A stretch of DNA of 64,000 nt, from positions 806,001 to 870,000 of the forward strand of contig NZ_JAKKCJ010000001.1 in assembly GCF_021726515.1 (NCBI RefSeq), written 5' to 3'. Below are positions 41,093 to 50,684 of the stretch, in pieces. The first letter of the stretch is position 1; each line of letters starts with the position of its first letter. The DNA comes from Vibrio sp. CK2-1. Lineage in GTDB: Bacteria; Pseudomonadota; Gammaproteobacteria; Enterobacterales; Vibrionaceae. Below the pieces are notes generated by a model. That model ran no database searches. It was given only the letters and a program-made list of their open reading frames with translations, and was not told the origin of the DNA. The position numbers and the translations under genes are program-made.

Positions 41093-41824
41093 ATGAATAA
41101 CGCCTCTTCAGATGTTTCCCGCTTATCACAAATATGGCGGGGAACTTTAGCGATTTCCCCTCTAAGTTTAGCCGTCATTCCTTGGGGTTTGTTGGCTGGT
41201 TCTTATGCGATTGATATTGGTTTAACGCCACTTGAAGCACAAGCCTTATCGGCGATTTTATTTGCCGGAGCCGCTCAACTCGTGGCAACAGGCATGTTTG
41301 ATGCTCAAGTGGGCTTATGGACAATGTTGCTGACGACTCTGTTTATCACTTCTCGCCACTTTCTTTACAGTATGTCGATGCGTGAAAAGCTCAGCCCTTT
41401 ACCGCTTAAATGGCGTTTAGGCTTAGGTTTTTTACTTACCGATGAATTATTCGCGGTTTGTGGTCATCAAACTCAAAAAGCGTTTAATCGTTGGTATGCA
41501 TTAGGCGCAGGTTTTAGCTTCTACCTAGCTTGGAATATTGCCAGCTTTATTGGCATTGTGGCAGGGAAACAGATTCCGAATTTAGACCAGTGGGGGCTTG
41601 AGTTTGCAGTCGCCGCGACGTTTATTGCTATTGTCATCCCAACGATTAAAACTTGGTCTGTTTTAACATCGGTTATCGTTGCCTTAGTTGCATCCGTTTT
41701 ATTGAGTTATTGGAAAGTCGAAGGTAGTCTCATTATTTCCAGTTTGCTGGCGATGGTGGCGGGTTACTTGGTTGAGGGTAAAGATAAAGCTAATTCTCAG
41801 GAAAATGATGAGGGAGAGGCATGA
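41093..41824 (+). CDS. azlC: AzlC family branched-chain amino acid exporter, large subunit
   Basis: AzlC (243 residues, also YgaZ) is the large subunit of a two-protein exporter for valine and other branched-chain amino acids or methionine. It has about six hydrophobic segments. The family motif is PWGLLAGSYAIDIGLTPLEAQALSAILFAGAAQ, seen as AIDIGLTPLEAQALS and FAGAAQLVA, and LTDELFAVCG with its conserved acidic pair. It overlaps azlD by four bases, so the two should be made in fixed ratio. Confidence 0.92.
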   Translation: MNNASSDVSRLSQIWRGTLAISPLSLAVIPWGLLAGSYAIDIGLTPLEAQALSAILFAGAAQLVATGMFDAQVGLWTMLLTTLFITSRHFLYSMSMREKLSPLPLKWRLGLGFLLTDELFAVCGHQTQKAFNRWYALGAGFSFYLAWNIASFIGIVAGKQIPNLDQWGLEFAVAATFIAIVIPTIKTWSVLTSVIVALVASVLLSYWKVEGSLIISSLLAMVAGYLVEGKDKANSQENDEGEA

Positions 41825-42135
41825 TTCTACTTTCAATTTTGGCGATGACCGCGGTAGTGTTTTTAAGCCGCTATTTGTTTCTTTCCCCTAAGTTACCACT
41901 AAAGTTAAATGGTAATGCGCAGCGTTTGCTCAGTTACTCTAGTCCGGCAGTGTTAACCGCTATTTGGGCACCAATTGTGTTTGTCCATGATGATCGTTTA
42001 TCTGTTTCCTATCATAATCCATATTTGATTGCGGCTATTCTCGCGGCGTTTATTGCTTGGAAAACAAAGAATGTTATTGCGACAACGGTTTTAAGTATGC
42101 TTTGCTTCTTTGTTCTCAATGCTTGGGTTCTATAG
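41821..42135 (+). CDS. azlD: AzlD family branched-chain amino acid exporter, small subunit
   Basis: This 104-residue hydrophobic protein has three to four membrane segments, with the conserved RYLFL and SYSSPAVLTAIWAPIVF of the AzlD/YgaH family. Its ATG overlaps the azlC stop (ATGA). It completes the AzlCD exporter. A 12-bp inverted repeat follows and separates it from the convergent gene. Confidence 0.9.
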   Translation: MILLSILAMTAVVFLSRYLFLSPKLPLKLNGNAQRLLSYSSPAVLTAIWAPIVFVHDDRLSVSYHNPYLIAAILAAFIAWKTKNVIATTVLSMLCFFVLNAWVL

Positions 42136-42140
42136 CAACC

Positions 42141-42186
42141 CCTCTTTACTTGAGTTTATGCTCGTGCAAGGAAGCAAGTAAAGAGG
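42141..42186. terminator. Inverted repeat between convergent genes
   Basis: The perfect arms CCTCTTTACTTG (42141-42152) and CAAGTAAAGAGG (42175-42186) lie between azlD and the leftward gene at 42206. There is no U-tract, so it may act as a factor-dependent or bidirectional terminator. Confidence 0.5.
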
Positions 42187-42205
42187 TGCCGAAATGATAT
42201 TAGTA

Positions 42206-43327
42206 TTACTTCTTCACTAAGCCATAGGGTAAATCGCTAAATACCGCAGGTTGTTTTGAAATTGTTGGCGCGGTATTGGTTCCTTGCCAGCTTAGTAGCA
42301 TGATCGCCAATACGTTTCTATGTTCACCTTTTCCTAATTCAAAATCACCATCGGTTGATGGAATCATCCCTTTTTTCATATCAATAGCATGAGCAATGGT
42401 AGCTTGTGTATCGGCAAGAGTAGGAGAGTCTAACTTCCCTGCAAGTAGATAACTGATACCGACTTCTGCCACCACATCTTCTTTAGTTCGAGTTAAGATT
42501 TGCTCAATGTTTTTATCGAAGTAATCATAAATCCATGCGAACTCTTTGTTGTCGATAGGCTGCTGATAGTATTCCGAAGCGGCAAAAATGATATGAGTTA
42601 AGCCGTAAATTTTATTCGCATATTGTTGGTCGGAAAGCTGTTTATCTTGGCTATCTGGATAGTTTTTTTGGAAAGCGAGAATAAAGTCATCAACCACATC
42701 TTGCTCATCTAACTGGCGTAACCAATACACTTGATTTGCTAATTGAGCCGCCCATGCTTTAATCATCTCAGGATCGGTTGCATAAGGTTTGAAATCAAAC
42801 TGACGAATTAAGTTATGTAGGTGCTTATCGTCTTTATGCTTTAAGCCATATTCATCTGCTCGAGCCATAGCGCCAAGAAGGTCGATACCTAGGAATAGAT
42901 ATTCAGGTTTATCTTTGGTCACCTGGTAGCGCATTTGAGTGCGAACCGTCCCTTTGGTTTTGTAGTACTGTAATTTTTTCTGCCCGTATGCTTTGGCTTG
43001 TTTTGGTGTGTGTATTTCAGCAGCAATTTCATTAAGCGTGCTAGCGACTCTTGCCATATCTGACCAAACTGCCGCAGAGTATTTAGGATCTAACGTTTGA
43101 CGGAACATTCTTAGTCCGTAATGTCCGGCAGTGCTGGCATTCAACGTGTAAAGTTGGCCCTCAAACGTATGCTTAATAAGCTCGGCATCTTGTTGATAAC
43201 GACTGGCTTGAATAGCGGATGTTTGCTGGCTTGGATTCTCTTTTGCTAAGGCGGTTGGTACAAAGGCAAGCTGTGAAAAACCTAAAATGGCAATAGTAAG
43301 CAAGGATGCAGGTTTGAGCTTAAGCAT
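42206..43327 (-). CDS. Exported protein of unknown function (possibly DUF3541)
   Basis: This 373-residue protein has a clear signal peptide (residues 1-28: ASLLTIAILGFSQLAFVPTALA) and a long helical domain with many conserved-looking aromatic residues (AGHYGLRMFRQTLDPKY, YGLTHIIFAASEYY, HRNVLAIMLLSWQG). It resembles a Vibrio family I remember as DUF3541, but I cannot verify that. The alternating helices and a HRN motif near the C terminus recall alpha-alpha toroid proteins, yet no catalytic signature is clear. AAAAGGA precedes ATG 43327. The gene stands alone and is convergent with azlCD. Confidence 0.6.
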   Translation of the reverse strand: MLKLKPASLLTIAILGFSQLAFVPTALAKENPSQQTSAIQASRYQQDAELIKHTFEGQLYTLNASTAGHYGLRMFRQTLDPKYSAAVWSDMARVASTLNEIAAEIHTPKQAKAYGQKKLQYYKTKGTVRTQMRYQVTKDKPEYLFLGIDLLGAMARADEYGLKHKDDKHLHNLIRQFDFKPYATDPEMIKAWAAQLANQVYWLRQLDEQDVVDDFILAFQKNYPDSQDKQLSDQQYANKIYGLTHIIFAASEYYQQPIDNKEFAWIYDYFDKNIEQILTRTKEDVVAEVGISYLLAGKLDSPTLADTQATIAHAIDMKKGMIPSTDGDFELGKGEHRNVLAIMLLSWQGTNTAPTISKQPAVFSDLPYGLVKK

Positions 43328-43565
43328 AAGAATATCCTTTTCGATTTGAATGGCTAGAGATTAAACAATCTTTATTATTATAAATTACACCTGTTTTCGC
43401 TACCTTGTATTAATTATTTGAATTTACATGGCAAAATTGACACTAAACTTACCTAAGACAATGGTGAGCTTTGATCCAGTGGAAATTCTTTAGAGGCTTA
43501 AGTTGTTTTTTAATACAGCCGCAACATGAAAATGGTATGGTATATATCCCAGTTGAAGGAGAAAT

Positions 43566-44312
43566 ATGATGCAGATACAGGTTGATACTCATACCCACAC
43601 TTATGCGAGTGGCCATGCTTATAGTACGTTAATCGAGAACGCTGAGTGCGCTCATAAGCACGGTATGAAAATGTTCTGCACCACTGATCACGCTTCAACT
43701 ATGCCCGGCGCGCCACACTACTGGTTTTTCAATAACCAGCGAATTCTTCCTCGATTTTTAAGTGATGTAGCGATTCTGCGCGGCATGGAGAGCAATATCA
43801 TTAATGAATCTGGTGAGGTCGATATTCACCCTAGTACCGATGAGCATTTAGATTGGGTAATTGCGAGTTTTCATGAGCCGGTATTTGCGCCTTCTACCAA
43901 AGACGTTCATACCACAACCTTAATCAATGTGATTAAAAGTGGTCGCATTGATGCGCTTGGTCACTTAGGAAATCCGAGATACGATTTTGATTTTAAAGCG
44001 GTTTCTGAGTGTGCTAAACAATACAATGTGGCGATTGAGTTGAATAACTCATCATTAAAAGGCGGTAGCCGCGCGGGTAGTGAACAGCGTTGTGAAGCTA
44101 TCGCCTTAGCAGTAAAAGAAGCGGGGGGTTATATCACGACAGGTACCGATGCTCACTTTGCTCATGATCTCGGTAAATTTGAAAAGGTAAGTGAATTACT
44201 TGATCGTATTGAAATGCCAGCAGAGCAGGTGATCACGCACACACCGAAACAGTTTCTTGAATTCTTAGCCAAACGTGGCCGCCAAGCGATTGCGGAATTT
44301 GCGGAGTTGTAG
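43566..44312 (+). CDS. ycdX: PHP domain phosphatase
   Basis: This 248-residue protein is the YcdX-type phosphatase of the PHP family with a trinuclear zinc site. The N-terminal [46 protein letters not shown] and [12 protein letters not shown] supply the conserved metal-ligand histidines, glutamate and aspartates in order. E. coli YcdX is linked to swarming motility and is 245 residues long. Adjacent ATGs (43566, 43569) follow AAGGAG. It is convergent with the LysR gene, with a 31-bp gap. Confidence 0.94.
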   Translation: MMQIQVDTHTHTYASGHAYSTLIENAECAHKHGMKMFCTTDHASTMPGAPHYWFFNNQRILPRFLSDVAILRGMESNIINESGEVDIHPSTDEHLDWVIASFHEPVFAPSTKDVHTTTLINVIKSGRIDALGHLGNPRYDFDFKAVSECAKQYNVAIELNNSSLKGGSRAGSEQRCEAIALAVKEAGGYITTGTDAHFAHDLGKFEKVSELLDRIEMPAEQVITHTPKQFLEFLAKRGRQAIAEFAEL

Positions 44313-44343
44313 TCCTAGGGTTTAATCTTTGCTGCCTATGAAA

Positions 44344-45255
44344 TTAAATAGGCAAATGTTTTACTGCATAATCAATAAACACTTTCAAACGCGTCGGCAT
44401 ATACTTGCTTGACGCGTATTGCATCGCAATTACCCCGTGATAGTTTCCTTTGATCGTCCAATCATCTAACACTTGAATGACTTCTCCATTACTCAATGCT
44501 TCTCGAATAACAAAGTCAGGGAAGATACCAATTCCAAGCCCATCTTTTACCCCATTTAAGCGCATTTGTGAGTGGTTAACGGCATAACGACCAGACACTG
44601 GGATCGTATGTGTTTCATTACCTTTTACAAAATCCCAAATATGATCGGTGCGAGTTTCGCCCAGGTATAGACAGTCATGAAACTTAAGTTCGGTTGGGTG
44701 AGTGGGAATACCTTTTAAAGCCAGATAATCGGGGCTGGCACATAATGATAAATTCACTTTGCCGAGTTCCCGTGAAATTAAATTCTCATACGGCTGATCG
44801 GTTAAGCGAAACATGATGTCGATACCTTGCTCTAGCATATCGATATCCCCATCAGACACTTTAAGCTTGAGTTCAATATCTGGATAGCGCTGTAGAAAGG
44901 GCGTCACAATCGGTTGCAATACGATGCTCAAAAAGGCTTTAGGAGCTGCGATAGTAATGGTACCGACCGGCGCTTCATGCTCTGCATTGGAAATATCAAC
45001 AGCTTGCTGGGCTGCATTCACCATGGCAACCGATTGTAGGTAAATCTTTTGACCTGATTGGGTGATCTGTAATGTTCGTGTGGTACGGTCAAACAACTTA
45101 ACCGAGAGCGAGGCTTCTAACCGCGTGATGAGCTTACTTAACGCAGAAGGCGTGACACCTAATTCTTTTGCTGCCGCGGTAAAACTACCTTTATTGACGA
45201 CTAGTATGAAGCTAGCTAAATCGGGCAAAAGAGCAATCAATCGAGAGTTAAGCAT
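44344..45255 (-). CDS. LysR family transcriptional regulator, divergent from kbl-tdh
   Basis: This 303-residue LysR protein has an N-terminal helix-turn-helix (FILVVNKGSFTAAAKELGVTPSALSKLITRLEASLSVKLF in pieces, residues about 17-57) and a C-terminal effector domain (PVGTITIAAPKAFLSIVLQP to the end). It is divergent from kbl across 145 bp, so control of threonine catabolism is plausible though unproven. The effector domain resembles the group acting on aromatic or amino-acid degradation genes. GGAG precedes ATG 45255. Confidence 0.9.
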   Translation of the reverse strand: MLNSRLIALLPDLASFILVVNKGSFTAAAKELGVTPSALSKLITRLEASLSVKLFDRTTRTLQITQSGQKIYLQSVAMVNAAQQAVDISNAEHEAPVGTITIAAPKAFLSIVLQPIVTPFLQRYPDIELKLKVSDGDIDMLEQGIDIMFRLTDQPYENLISRELGKVNLSLCASPDYLALKGIPTHPTELKFHDCLYLGETRTDHIWDFVKGNETHTIPVSGRYAVNHSQMRLNGVKDGLGIGIFPDFVIREALSNGEVIQVLDDWTIKGNYHGVIAMQYASSKYMPTRLKVFIDYAVKHLPI

Positions 45256-45400
45256 GCCATTATCTCCAAGCAGTAGTCTATTTGTGAATTCAGTTCATTA
45301 ATGTTTTTCCATACGAGGGGATAATAGTCTTTTATGGCATAAACTAGAATAGATGTTAGGTTTTTAATTGAAAAAATCACAAATATAAAAAGGAAATTTC

Positions 45401-46594
45401 ATGTCTTCTGCATTCTACAGCCAAATAAACCAACAAATTGAAGATGTTAAGTCTGAAGGTTTGTATAAATCTGAGCGTATTATTACTTCTGCGCAAGCTG
45501 CTGCGGTTTCTATTTCAACCGGCGAGGAAGTATTGAACTTCTGTGCAAATAACTACCTAGGTTTAGCCAATCATCCTGATCTGATTGAAGCGGCGAAGCA
45601 AGGCATGGATGAGCACGGTTTTGGTATGGCTTCTGTGCGTTTTATTTGTGGTACACAAGATTCGCATAAAGAACTTGAGCGTAAGTTGTCTGATTTCTTA
45701 GGCATGGAAGATACTATTCTTTACACATCTTGCTTTGATGCAAACACTGGTTTATTCGAAACCATTCTTGGCGCAGAAGATGCGATTATTTCTGATGCCC
45801 TAAACCACGCGTCTATCATTGATGGTGTGCGTTTATGTAAAGCGAAACGCTTCCGCTATGCCAATAACAATATGGCTGAGCTAGAGCAACAATTGATCGC
45901 AGCAGATGAAGCGGGTGCACGTCATAAACTGATTGTGACAGACGGCGTATTCTCAATGGACGGTGTGGTTGCAAACTTAACCGCTATCTGTGATTTAGCG
46001 GATAAATACAATGCGCTAGTGATGGTTGATGATTCTCACGCAGTTGGTTTTATGGGTGAAAATGGCCGTGGTACTCACGAATACAATAATGTAATGGGCC
46101 GTATTGATTTGATCACGGGCACATTAGGTAAAGCAATGGGTGGCGCTTCAGGCGGTTACACATCAGGTAAAAAAGAAGTGATTGACTGGTTGCGTCAACG
46201 TTCTCGTCCTTACTTATTCTCAAACTCAGTAGCTCCTGCGATTGTTTCTGCATCGATTCGCGTAATTGACCTACTGGCGGAAAGTAATGATCTACGTGCT
46301 AAGCTTTGGGAAAATGCCGATCACTTCCGTACTCGTATGACAGCAGCAGGCTTTACTATGGCCGGTGCTGATCACGCGATCATTCCTATTATGTTAGGTG
46401 ATGCAAAAGTGGCTGCTGAATTTGCAGAGCGTGCACTTGAGAAAGGCATTTACGTTGTGGGCTTCTCATTCCCAGTGGTACCAAAAGGCCAGGCGCGTAT
46501 CCGTACTCAAATGTCAGCCGCACATAGCCGTGAGCAATTAGATCGCGCAATTGATGCATTCATCGCGGTTGGTAAAGAAATGGAGATCATCTAA
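45401..46594 (+). CDS. kbl: 2-amino-3-ketobutyrate CoA ligase (glycine C-acetyltransferase)
   Basis: Kbl cleaves 2-amino-3-ketobutyrate, the product of threonine dehydrogenase, with CoA to glycine and acetyl-CoA. The 397-residue protein is a PLP enzyme of the alpha-oxoamine synthase family, with [35 protein letters not shown] (as [12 protein letters not shown]), [10 protein letters not shown], and the PLP lysine in [22 protein letters not shown] precedes the ATG. The stop codon is followed directly by the tdh ATG, so the two enzymes are made together as in E. coli. Confidence 0.97.
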   Translation: MSSAFYSQINQQIEDVKSEGLYKSERIITSAQAAAVSISTGEEVLNFCANNYLGLANHPDLIEAAKQGMDEHGFGMASVRFICGTQDSHKELERKLSDFLGMEDTILYTSCFDANTGLFETILGAEDAIISDALNHASIIDGVRLCKAKRFRYANNNMAELEQQLIAADEAGARHKLIVTDGVFSMDGVVANLTAICDLADKYNALVMVDDSHAVGFMGENGRGTHEYNNVMGRIDLITGTLGKAMGGASGGYTSGKKEVIDWLRQRSRPYLFSNSVAPAIVSASIRVIDLLAESNDLRAKLWENADHFRTRMTAAGFTMAGADHAIIPIMLGDAKVAAEFAERALEKGIYVVGFSFPVVPKGQARIRTQMSAAHSREQLDRAIDAFIAVGKEMEII

Positions 46595-47665
46595 ATGTCA
46601 GTTCAATCTATTAGTGATATTAAAAAAATGGGTAAAATTAAAGCGTTATCTAAGCTAAAGCCGGAAGAAGGTATTTGGATGACAGAAGTTGATATGCCTG
46701 AAATGGGCCATAACGACATCTTAATCAAAATTCGTAAAACCGCTATTTGCGGAACTGACGTCCATATCTATAACTGGGATGAGTGGTCACAAAATACCAT
46801 TCCTTACCCAATGGTTGTTGGTCACGAATACGTGGGTGAAGTGGTTGGTATCGGCCAAGAAGTAAAAGGCTTTGAAATTGGCGACCGCGTTTCAGGTGAA
46901 GGTCATATCACTTGTGGTCACTGTCGTAACTGCCGTGGCGGTCGTACTCACTTATGCCGTAATACTACAGGCGTTGGTGTAAACCGTACCGGTGCGTTTT
47001 CTGAATACTTAGTGATCCCAGCTTTTAACGCATTTAAAATTCCAGATGAAATTTCTGATGATTTGGCATCAATCTTTGATCCATTTGGTAATGCCGTTCA
47101 CACAGCGTTATCGTTTGATTTAGTGGGTGAAGATGTTCTAATCACAGGCGCTGGCCCTATCGGTATTATGGCGGCAGCGGTTGCGAAACACGTTGGTGCT
47201 CGTCACGTTGTTATTACTGATGTGAACGAATACCGCTTAGAATTAGCGCGTAAAATGGGCGTAACTCGTGCGGTTAACGTTGCTGAAGAAAAACTTGAAG
47301 ACGTAATGGCAGAGCTAGGCATGACAGAAGGCTTTGATGTGGGTCTTGAGATGTCAGGTGTCCCTGCTGCATTTAACTCAATGCTAGAAGGCATGAACCA
47401 TGGTGGCCGTGTGGCTCTTCTTGGTATTCCACCATCTGACATGGCGATTGACTGGACTAAAGTGATCTTCAAAGGCTTAGTGATCAAAGGGATTTATGGA
47501 AGGGAAATGTTCGAAACTTGGTACAAGATGGCATCATTGATTCAATCAGGTCTAGATCTTACTCCAATTATCACGCACCATTTCAGTGTTGATGACTTCC
47601 AAGAGGGCTTCGATACTATGCGTGGCGGGCTTTCTGGGAAAGTGATACTAGATTGGACTAAGTAG
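46595..47665 (+). CDS. tdh: L-threonine 3-dehydrogenase
   Basis: Tdh oxidises threonine to 2-amino-3-ketobutyrate with NAD+ and feeds kbl. The 356-residue protein is a zinc medium-chain dehydrogenase, with [10 protein letters not shown] (catalytic zinc Cys and His), GHEYVGEVV, the structural zinc cluster [15 protein letters not shown], and the Rossmann motif [12 protein letters not shown]. The N terminus is about 13 residues longer than in the E. coli protein ([13 protein letters not shown]). The start cannot be far inside because the ATG sits exactly after the kbl stop. A second in-frame ATG at 46628 is possible. The pair is followed by a clear terminator. Confidence 0.96.
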   Translation: MSVQSISDIKKMGKIKALSKLKPEEGIWMTEVDMPEMGHNDILIKIRKTAICGTDVHIYNWDEWSQNTIPYPMVVGHEYVGEVVGIGQEVKGFEIGDRVSGEGHITCGHCRNCRGGRTHLCRNTTGVGVNRTGAFSEYLVIPAFNAFKIPDEISDDLASIFDPFGNAVHTALSFDLVGEDVLITGAGPIGIMAAAVAKHVGARHVVITDVNEYRLELARKMGVTRAVNVAEEKLEDVMAELGMTEGFDVGLEMSGVPAAFNSMLEGMNHGGRVALLGIPPSDMAIDWTKVIFKGLVIKGIYGREMFETWYKMASLIQSGLDLTPIITHHFSVDDFQEGFDTMRGGLSGKVILDWTK

Positions 47666-47696
47666 CCGTAACGGACAAAATCTATAAAAACTCTTT

Positions 47697-47737
47697 AAAC
47701 CCTCAGTGATTAGTTAGTCTAACATTGAGGGTTTTTC
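47697..47737 (+). terminator. Terminator of kbl-tdh
   Basis: AAACCCTCA (47697-47705) pairs with TGAGGGTTT (47726-47734), with an inner TAG/CTA helix, and is followed by TTTC. Confidence 0.85.
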
Positions 47738-47798
47738 TATTTGGGTCCAACTAAACACGATAAACCACACTTGAATGCTACGAAAAAAAGGGCAGTTA

Positions 47799-48158
47799 TT
47801 ACTGCTTGATGATATGGCATTCAGAGCCTGGCATGACGACTTGGTAGGATAGTGTAGTGCTATTACTTGTTAGCTCTAAATTGAGCGGTAAATCTGAAGT
47901 GGAAAATTGAAATTGATTGGATGAACTACCAGAGACTTGCGACCTCATTGTGTTCCCGCTTTTACTCGATATCTTGACTTGAATAACATCGGCGTTAGTC
48001 GTTTTTAATACAAGCTTTGCAGCTTGTGTGCTTGACTGACAGCTAAGTTCTGAATTGGGGAACGGCTTAAGCATACTTTTCTCAGCAGCTAGAAGTAGAG
48101 TTGTTGGTAAGAAAAGAGCGGCGCAGAGCGCCGCTATATATAGATATTCTATCCGCAT
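47799..48158 (-). CDS. CsgC/CsgH-like curli assembly protein
   Basis: This 119-residue exported protein is encoded one base after csgA, the position of csgC in E. coli. It has a signal peptide (residues 1-24, ending LLAA). A small beta-rich domain follows, with alternating polar and hydrophobic residues (AAKLVLKTTNADVIQVKISSKSG in pieces, then TTLSYQVVMPGSECHI), compatible with the Ig-like fold of CsgC and CsgH, which hold CsgA soluble in the periplasm. Two cysteines (SELSCQ and GSECH) lie far apart in sequence and could pair, unlike the CxC of E. coli CsgC. Sequence similarity is weak, so the call leans on position and fold pattern. Confidence 0.6.
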   Translation of the reverse strand: MRIEYLYIAALCAALFLPTTLLLAAEKSMLKPFPNSELSCQSSTQAAKLVLKTTNADVIQVKISSKSGNTMRSQVSGSSSNQFQFSTSDLPLNLELTSNSTTLSYQVVMPGSECHIIKQ

Positions 48159-48159
48159 A

Positions 48160-49077
48160 TTAATTTTGGATAACTACTGATGAGTTGTTCCAACCGGATA
48201 CATTAGTATGTGAACCGTCATAGCCATTTTGAACAGTTAATGAGTAATTACCAATACCACTCATTATCGTTGTCGCCGTATTCATATCACCATTTTGATA
48301 AGTAACAGAGGTATTAGCCCATCCATCAGTTTTAGATGTAGCTGTATTGAATGAACCATCTTGGTCAATGAGTGTTGAGTTTCCTAAACCAGACCCTGTG
48401 ATTTTGGCCGTGTTCATATAGCCATTTTGTTCAATATCAGCTTCTGAAAAATAAGCATTAGATAGCTTAATAGTAGCGTCATTATCTAATCCTAATTGAT
48501 CAATATCTGAACCAACCATAAACGAATCAGAAACCATGATTTTAGCTGAGTTTAATGCACCTGACTGGTCAATTGTTGAAGAAACTAGAGCTGAACCTTG
48601 AACGTTAATTACTGCATCATTTGCATTACCAAACCCAAAAGCACTTGTTTGGTTAATTGTTGAAGTTACAAAAGCAGAGTTTGAGGTTTTAATTGTGGCA
48701 TCATTTGAGCTTACCAGACCAAATTGATTTATATTAGATTGGGTCACAAACGAGTCAGAAGTTTTAACTTTTGCACTATTGTTAGCAAAAATAGATGTCT
48801 GATGGACATTTGCTTCATTAAACGCACCGTTTGAAATATCTACATCGGCATCACTGGCAGATCCATTTTGCACTACATAAGAATGGTTCTGAAATCCATC
48901 TACCACTTTCACGTTAGCGTTATTACCAGAGTAATCTCCTAAACTGTTTTGGTGAACAGTTGAAGTGCTAGAAACACCTGAGACTACAACTTGTGATGTG
49001 TTGTCTTGTGCTGCTAAGGCCACAGAACTAAACCCGGTAGCGAGAATGGTTGAAATTGCAATTGTTAACTTTTTCAT
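48160..49077 (-). CDS. csgA: Major curlin subunit, enlarged and divergent
   Basis: This 305-residue secreted amyloid subunit is about twice the E. coli length (151). The signal peptide covers residues 1-22 (KKLTIAISTILATGFSSVALA). About 11 imperfect repeats of 20-25 residues follow, each with a Q-x-G-x-x-N-x-A core or a close variant (IDQSGALNSAKI, IDQLGLDNDATI, IEQNGYMNTAKI, TYQNGDMNTATT). The glutamine at the start of each repeat is kept, but the second one of the canonical curlin repeat is usually replaced by Ser, Gly or Thr. Repeats also vary in length, unlike the regular CsgA ladder. AAGGAA lies before ATG 49077. Confidence 0.85.
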   Translation of the reverse strand: MKKLTIAISTILATGFSSVALAAQDNTSQVVVSGVSSTSTVHQNSLGDYSGNNANVKVVDGFQNHSYVVQNGSASDADVDISNGAFNEANVHQTSIFANNSAKVKTSDSFVTQSNINQFGLVSSNDATIKTSNSAFVTSTINQTSAFGFGNANDAVINVQGSALVSSTIDQSGALNSAKIMVSDSFMVGSDIDQLGLDNDATIKLSNAYFSEADIEQNGYMNTAKITGSGLGNSTLIDQDGSFNTATSKTDGWANTSVTYQNGDMNTATTIMSGIGNYSLTVQNGYDGSHTNVSGWNNSSVVIQN

Positions 49078-49092
49078 AATAAATTCCTTCTA

Positions 49093-49683
49093 TTATTTTA
49101 GTGTCATGTTGATATTTCTATTCATACCATTAATTATTATTAAACTGCTTTGCCCAGATTGATTGATATCGTATCCAGACATGCTTACGTTGCCTCTATC
49201 GACGATGTAAGCAAGGTTGCCATTGCCTGACTGAGAGATAGAGCCTTCTAGGCTAACTCCAGACTGGCTTAAGATGGCTTCATTTTCGTTACCATCCTGA
49301 ATTATCGAACCTGTATTTCCAGATCCAGACTGCATTATGATGGCTAAGTTACTATTTCCGTATTGATCAATACTTGCACTATTGGCGTCACCTCCTTGAT
49401 TTATAAATGATTTATTATCATTACCTTTTTGAGTTATTGATGCTGTATTACCAGCGTCAAAATCGCTAGATTGTTTTATATAGGCAATATTTGATTCGCC
49501 TGAAATGTTTATATAAGAAACGTTATATTTTGTTTGGGTTGCTTCGGTTATTAATTCATCTTTTGGGGATAGTTCGCTCTTAGCAAGATCTAAATTAGCG
49601 AGAGCTATATTTCCAGATGCTAAATAAAGAAAGATACTCGAGGAGTATAAAAAAAATGAACTATGTAGATTTGTGATTTTCAT
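49093..49683 (-). CDS. csgB: Minor curlin subunit (nucleator)
   Basis: This 196-residue protein has an N-terminal hydrophobic leader (residues about 6-30: SSFFLYSSSIFLYLASGNIALA). About five curlin repeats follow, keeping both glutamines in places (ASITQKGNDNKSFINQ, ASIDQYGNSNLAIIMQ, GSIIQDGNENEAILSQ, GSISQSGNGNLAYIV). Its C terminus is less regular, with MNRNINMTLK, similar in position to the basic end of CsgB that holds it to the outer surface and seeds CsgA polymerisation. It is first in the leftward operon, 338 bp from csgD. Confidence 0.85.
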   Translation of the reverse strand: MKITNLHSSFFLYSSSIFLYLASGNIALANLDLAKSELSPKDELITEATQTKYNVSYINISGESNIAYIKQSSDFDAGNTASITQKGNDNKSFINQGGDANSASIDQYGNSNLAIIMQSGSGNTGSIIQDGNENEAILSQSGVSLEGSISQSGNGNLAYIVDRGNVSMSGYDINQSGQSSLIIINGMNRNINMTLK

Positions 49684-50033
49684 ACCCGATCCCTGTGTAT
49701 TATTTAATAAGGATTATGGTATTGAGTTCTAGTTGTGGCTATAAACTTACTGTTGAATATAAAAGATAATCAATAAACTAAAGTATTAGTGTTTTGATTG
49801 GCGACCTAAAACAAAAGTTTTTAGATAAAAAACTTATTGAACCTAAGTTTACATTCGCTTGACATTGCCCTAACCTTTGTTGAATAAATTTGCACATTTT
49901 GCGATAGCTTTCTTAAAAATGAGAATTCATCAAAAGGGACCTTTTTTGTTGTGGATGTTGAAGTAGGTTTCAAGTTACTTGTCTAGTATGAATATAAAGG
50001 GAAGTCTATGTAGGTAAGGGAATGGAGGGCAGC
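49684..50033. promoter_or_regulatory. Divergent csgB/csgD control region
   Basis: This 350-bp gene-free region between the two curli operons should hold both promoters and the CsgD binding sites. TTGACA at 49859-49864 with AATAAA 18 bases downstream is a candidate rightward promoter for csgD. The segment is very AT-rich, and E. coli's equivalent is among its most complex regulatory regions. I could not identify individual operators. Confidence 0.5.
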
Positions 50034-50684
50034 ATGGATGAAAAACTATACTTGATAACAAGTAAGACGTTACAGTCTTCTTTGCTCAAGGAAAATCTAG
50101 AACGAGAGCTAGAGAGGAAAATAGAACCAGTAACATTTAATAATTTCCTTGAATTTATTGATACATGCAATATAAAACCTGTGCATGTCATTTTAGATAT
50201 GGAATATATTCAAGGTGATATGATTAAAGTCTATTTGAATCAAATGCATGAAGAGGGAAGAAAAGCTAAAGAAATTCTAATCAATAATAACCGTGACATT
50301 AGTGTGTCTTTTGTTTTGCAGTTTCCTAATGTGGTGGCGGTATTTTTTAAAGATGACAGCCTGGACAATATAACTAAAGGGTTGACCGATGTGTTATCTG
50401 GTCGATTTAGTTTGTCAAATGAATTATCTCAAAAAATAATTGAATATTATAGAGAAAATGATTTGTTCTCATCGAGAGCATTTGCCGATTTAACTTGCCG
50501 GGAAGAGGAAATATTAAAGTTACTATTAGTAGGGGCTTCTAATATTCAGATTGCTGAACAATTGTTTGTTAGCGAAAATACAGTAAAAACACATTTGCAT
50601 CATGTGTTTAAGAAGATAAAAGTAAGAAATAGATTGCAAGCACTGATGTGGGCAAAAAAATACAAGTTTAATGGGGCTGTATGA
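50034..50684 (+). CDS. csgD: Curli transcriptional activator, LuxR/FixJ family
   Basis: CsgD switches on curli subunit genes and in E. coli other biofilm genes. The 216-residue protein (same length as in E. coli) has an N-terminal receiver-like domain without an obvious phosphorylation aspartate site and a C-terminal LuxR helix-turn-helix: LTCREEEILKLLLVGASNIQIAEQLFVSENTVKTHLHHVFKKI (seen as TCREEEILKLLL and VSENTVKTHLHHVF, residues about 155-200). ATG 50034 has GGAGGG upstream, better than the in-frame ATG at 50022. The stop overlaps csgE. Confidence 0.92.
   Translation: MDEKLYLITSKTLQSSLLKENLERELERKIEPVTFNNFLEFIDTCNIKPVHVILDMEYIQGDMIKVYLNQMHEEGRKAKEILINNNRDISVSFVLQFPNVVAVFFKDDSLDNITKGLTDVLSGRFSLSNELSQKIIEYYRENDLFSSRAFADLTCREEEILKLLLVGASNIQIAEQLFVSENTVKTHLHHVFKKIKVRNRLQALMWAKKYKFNGAV

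Noticed and set aside
48160..49683. Periodic DNA repeats in the curlin genes, considered as a CRISPR-like array
   Set aside because: The periodicity follows the imperfect protein repeats and both frames are open throughout. Repeat and spacer lengths are irregular.
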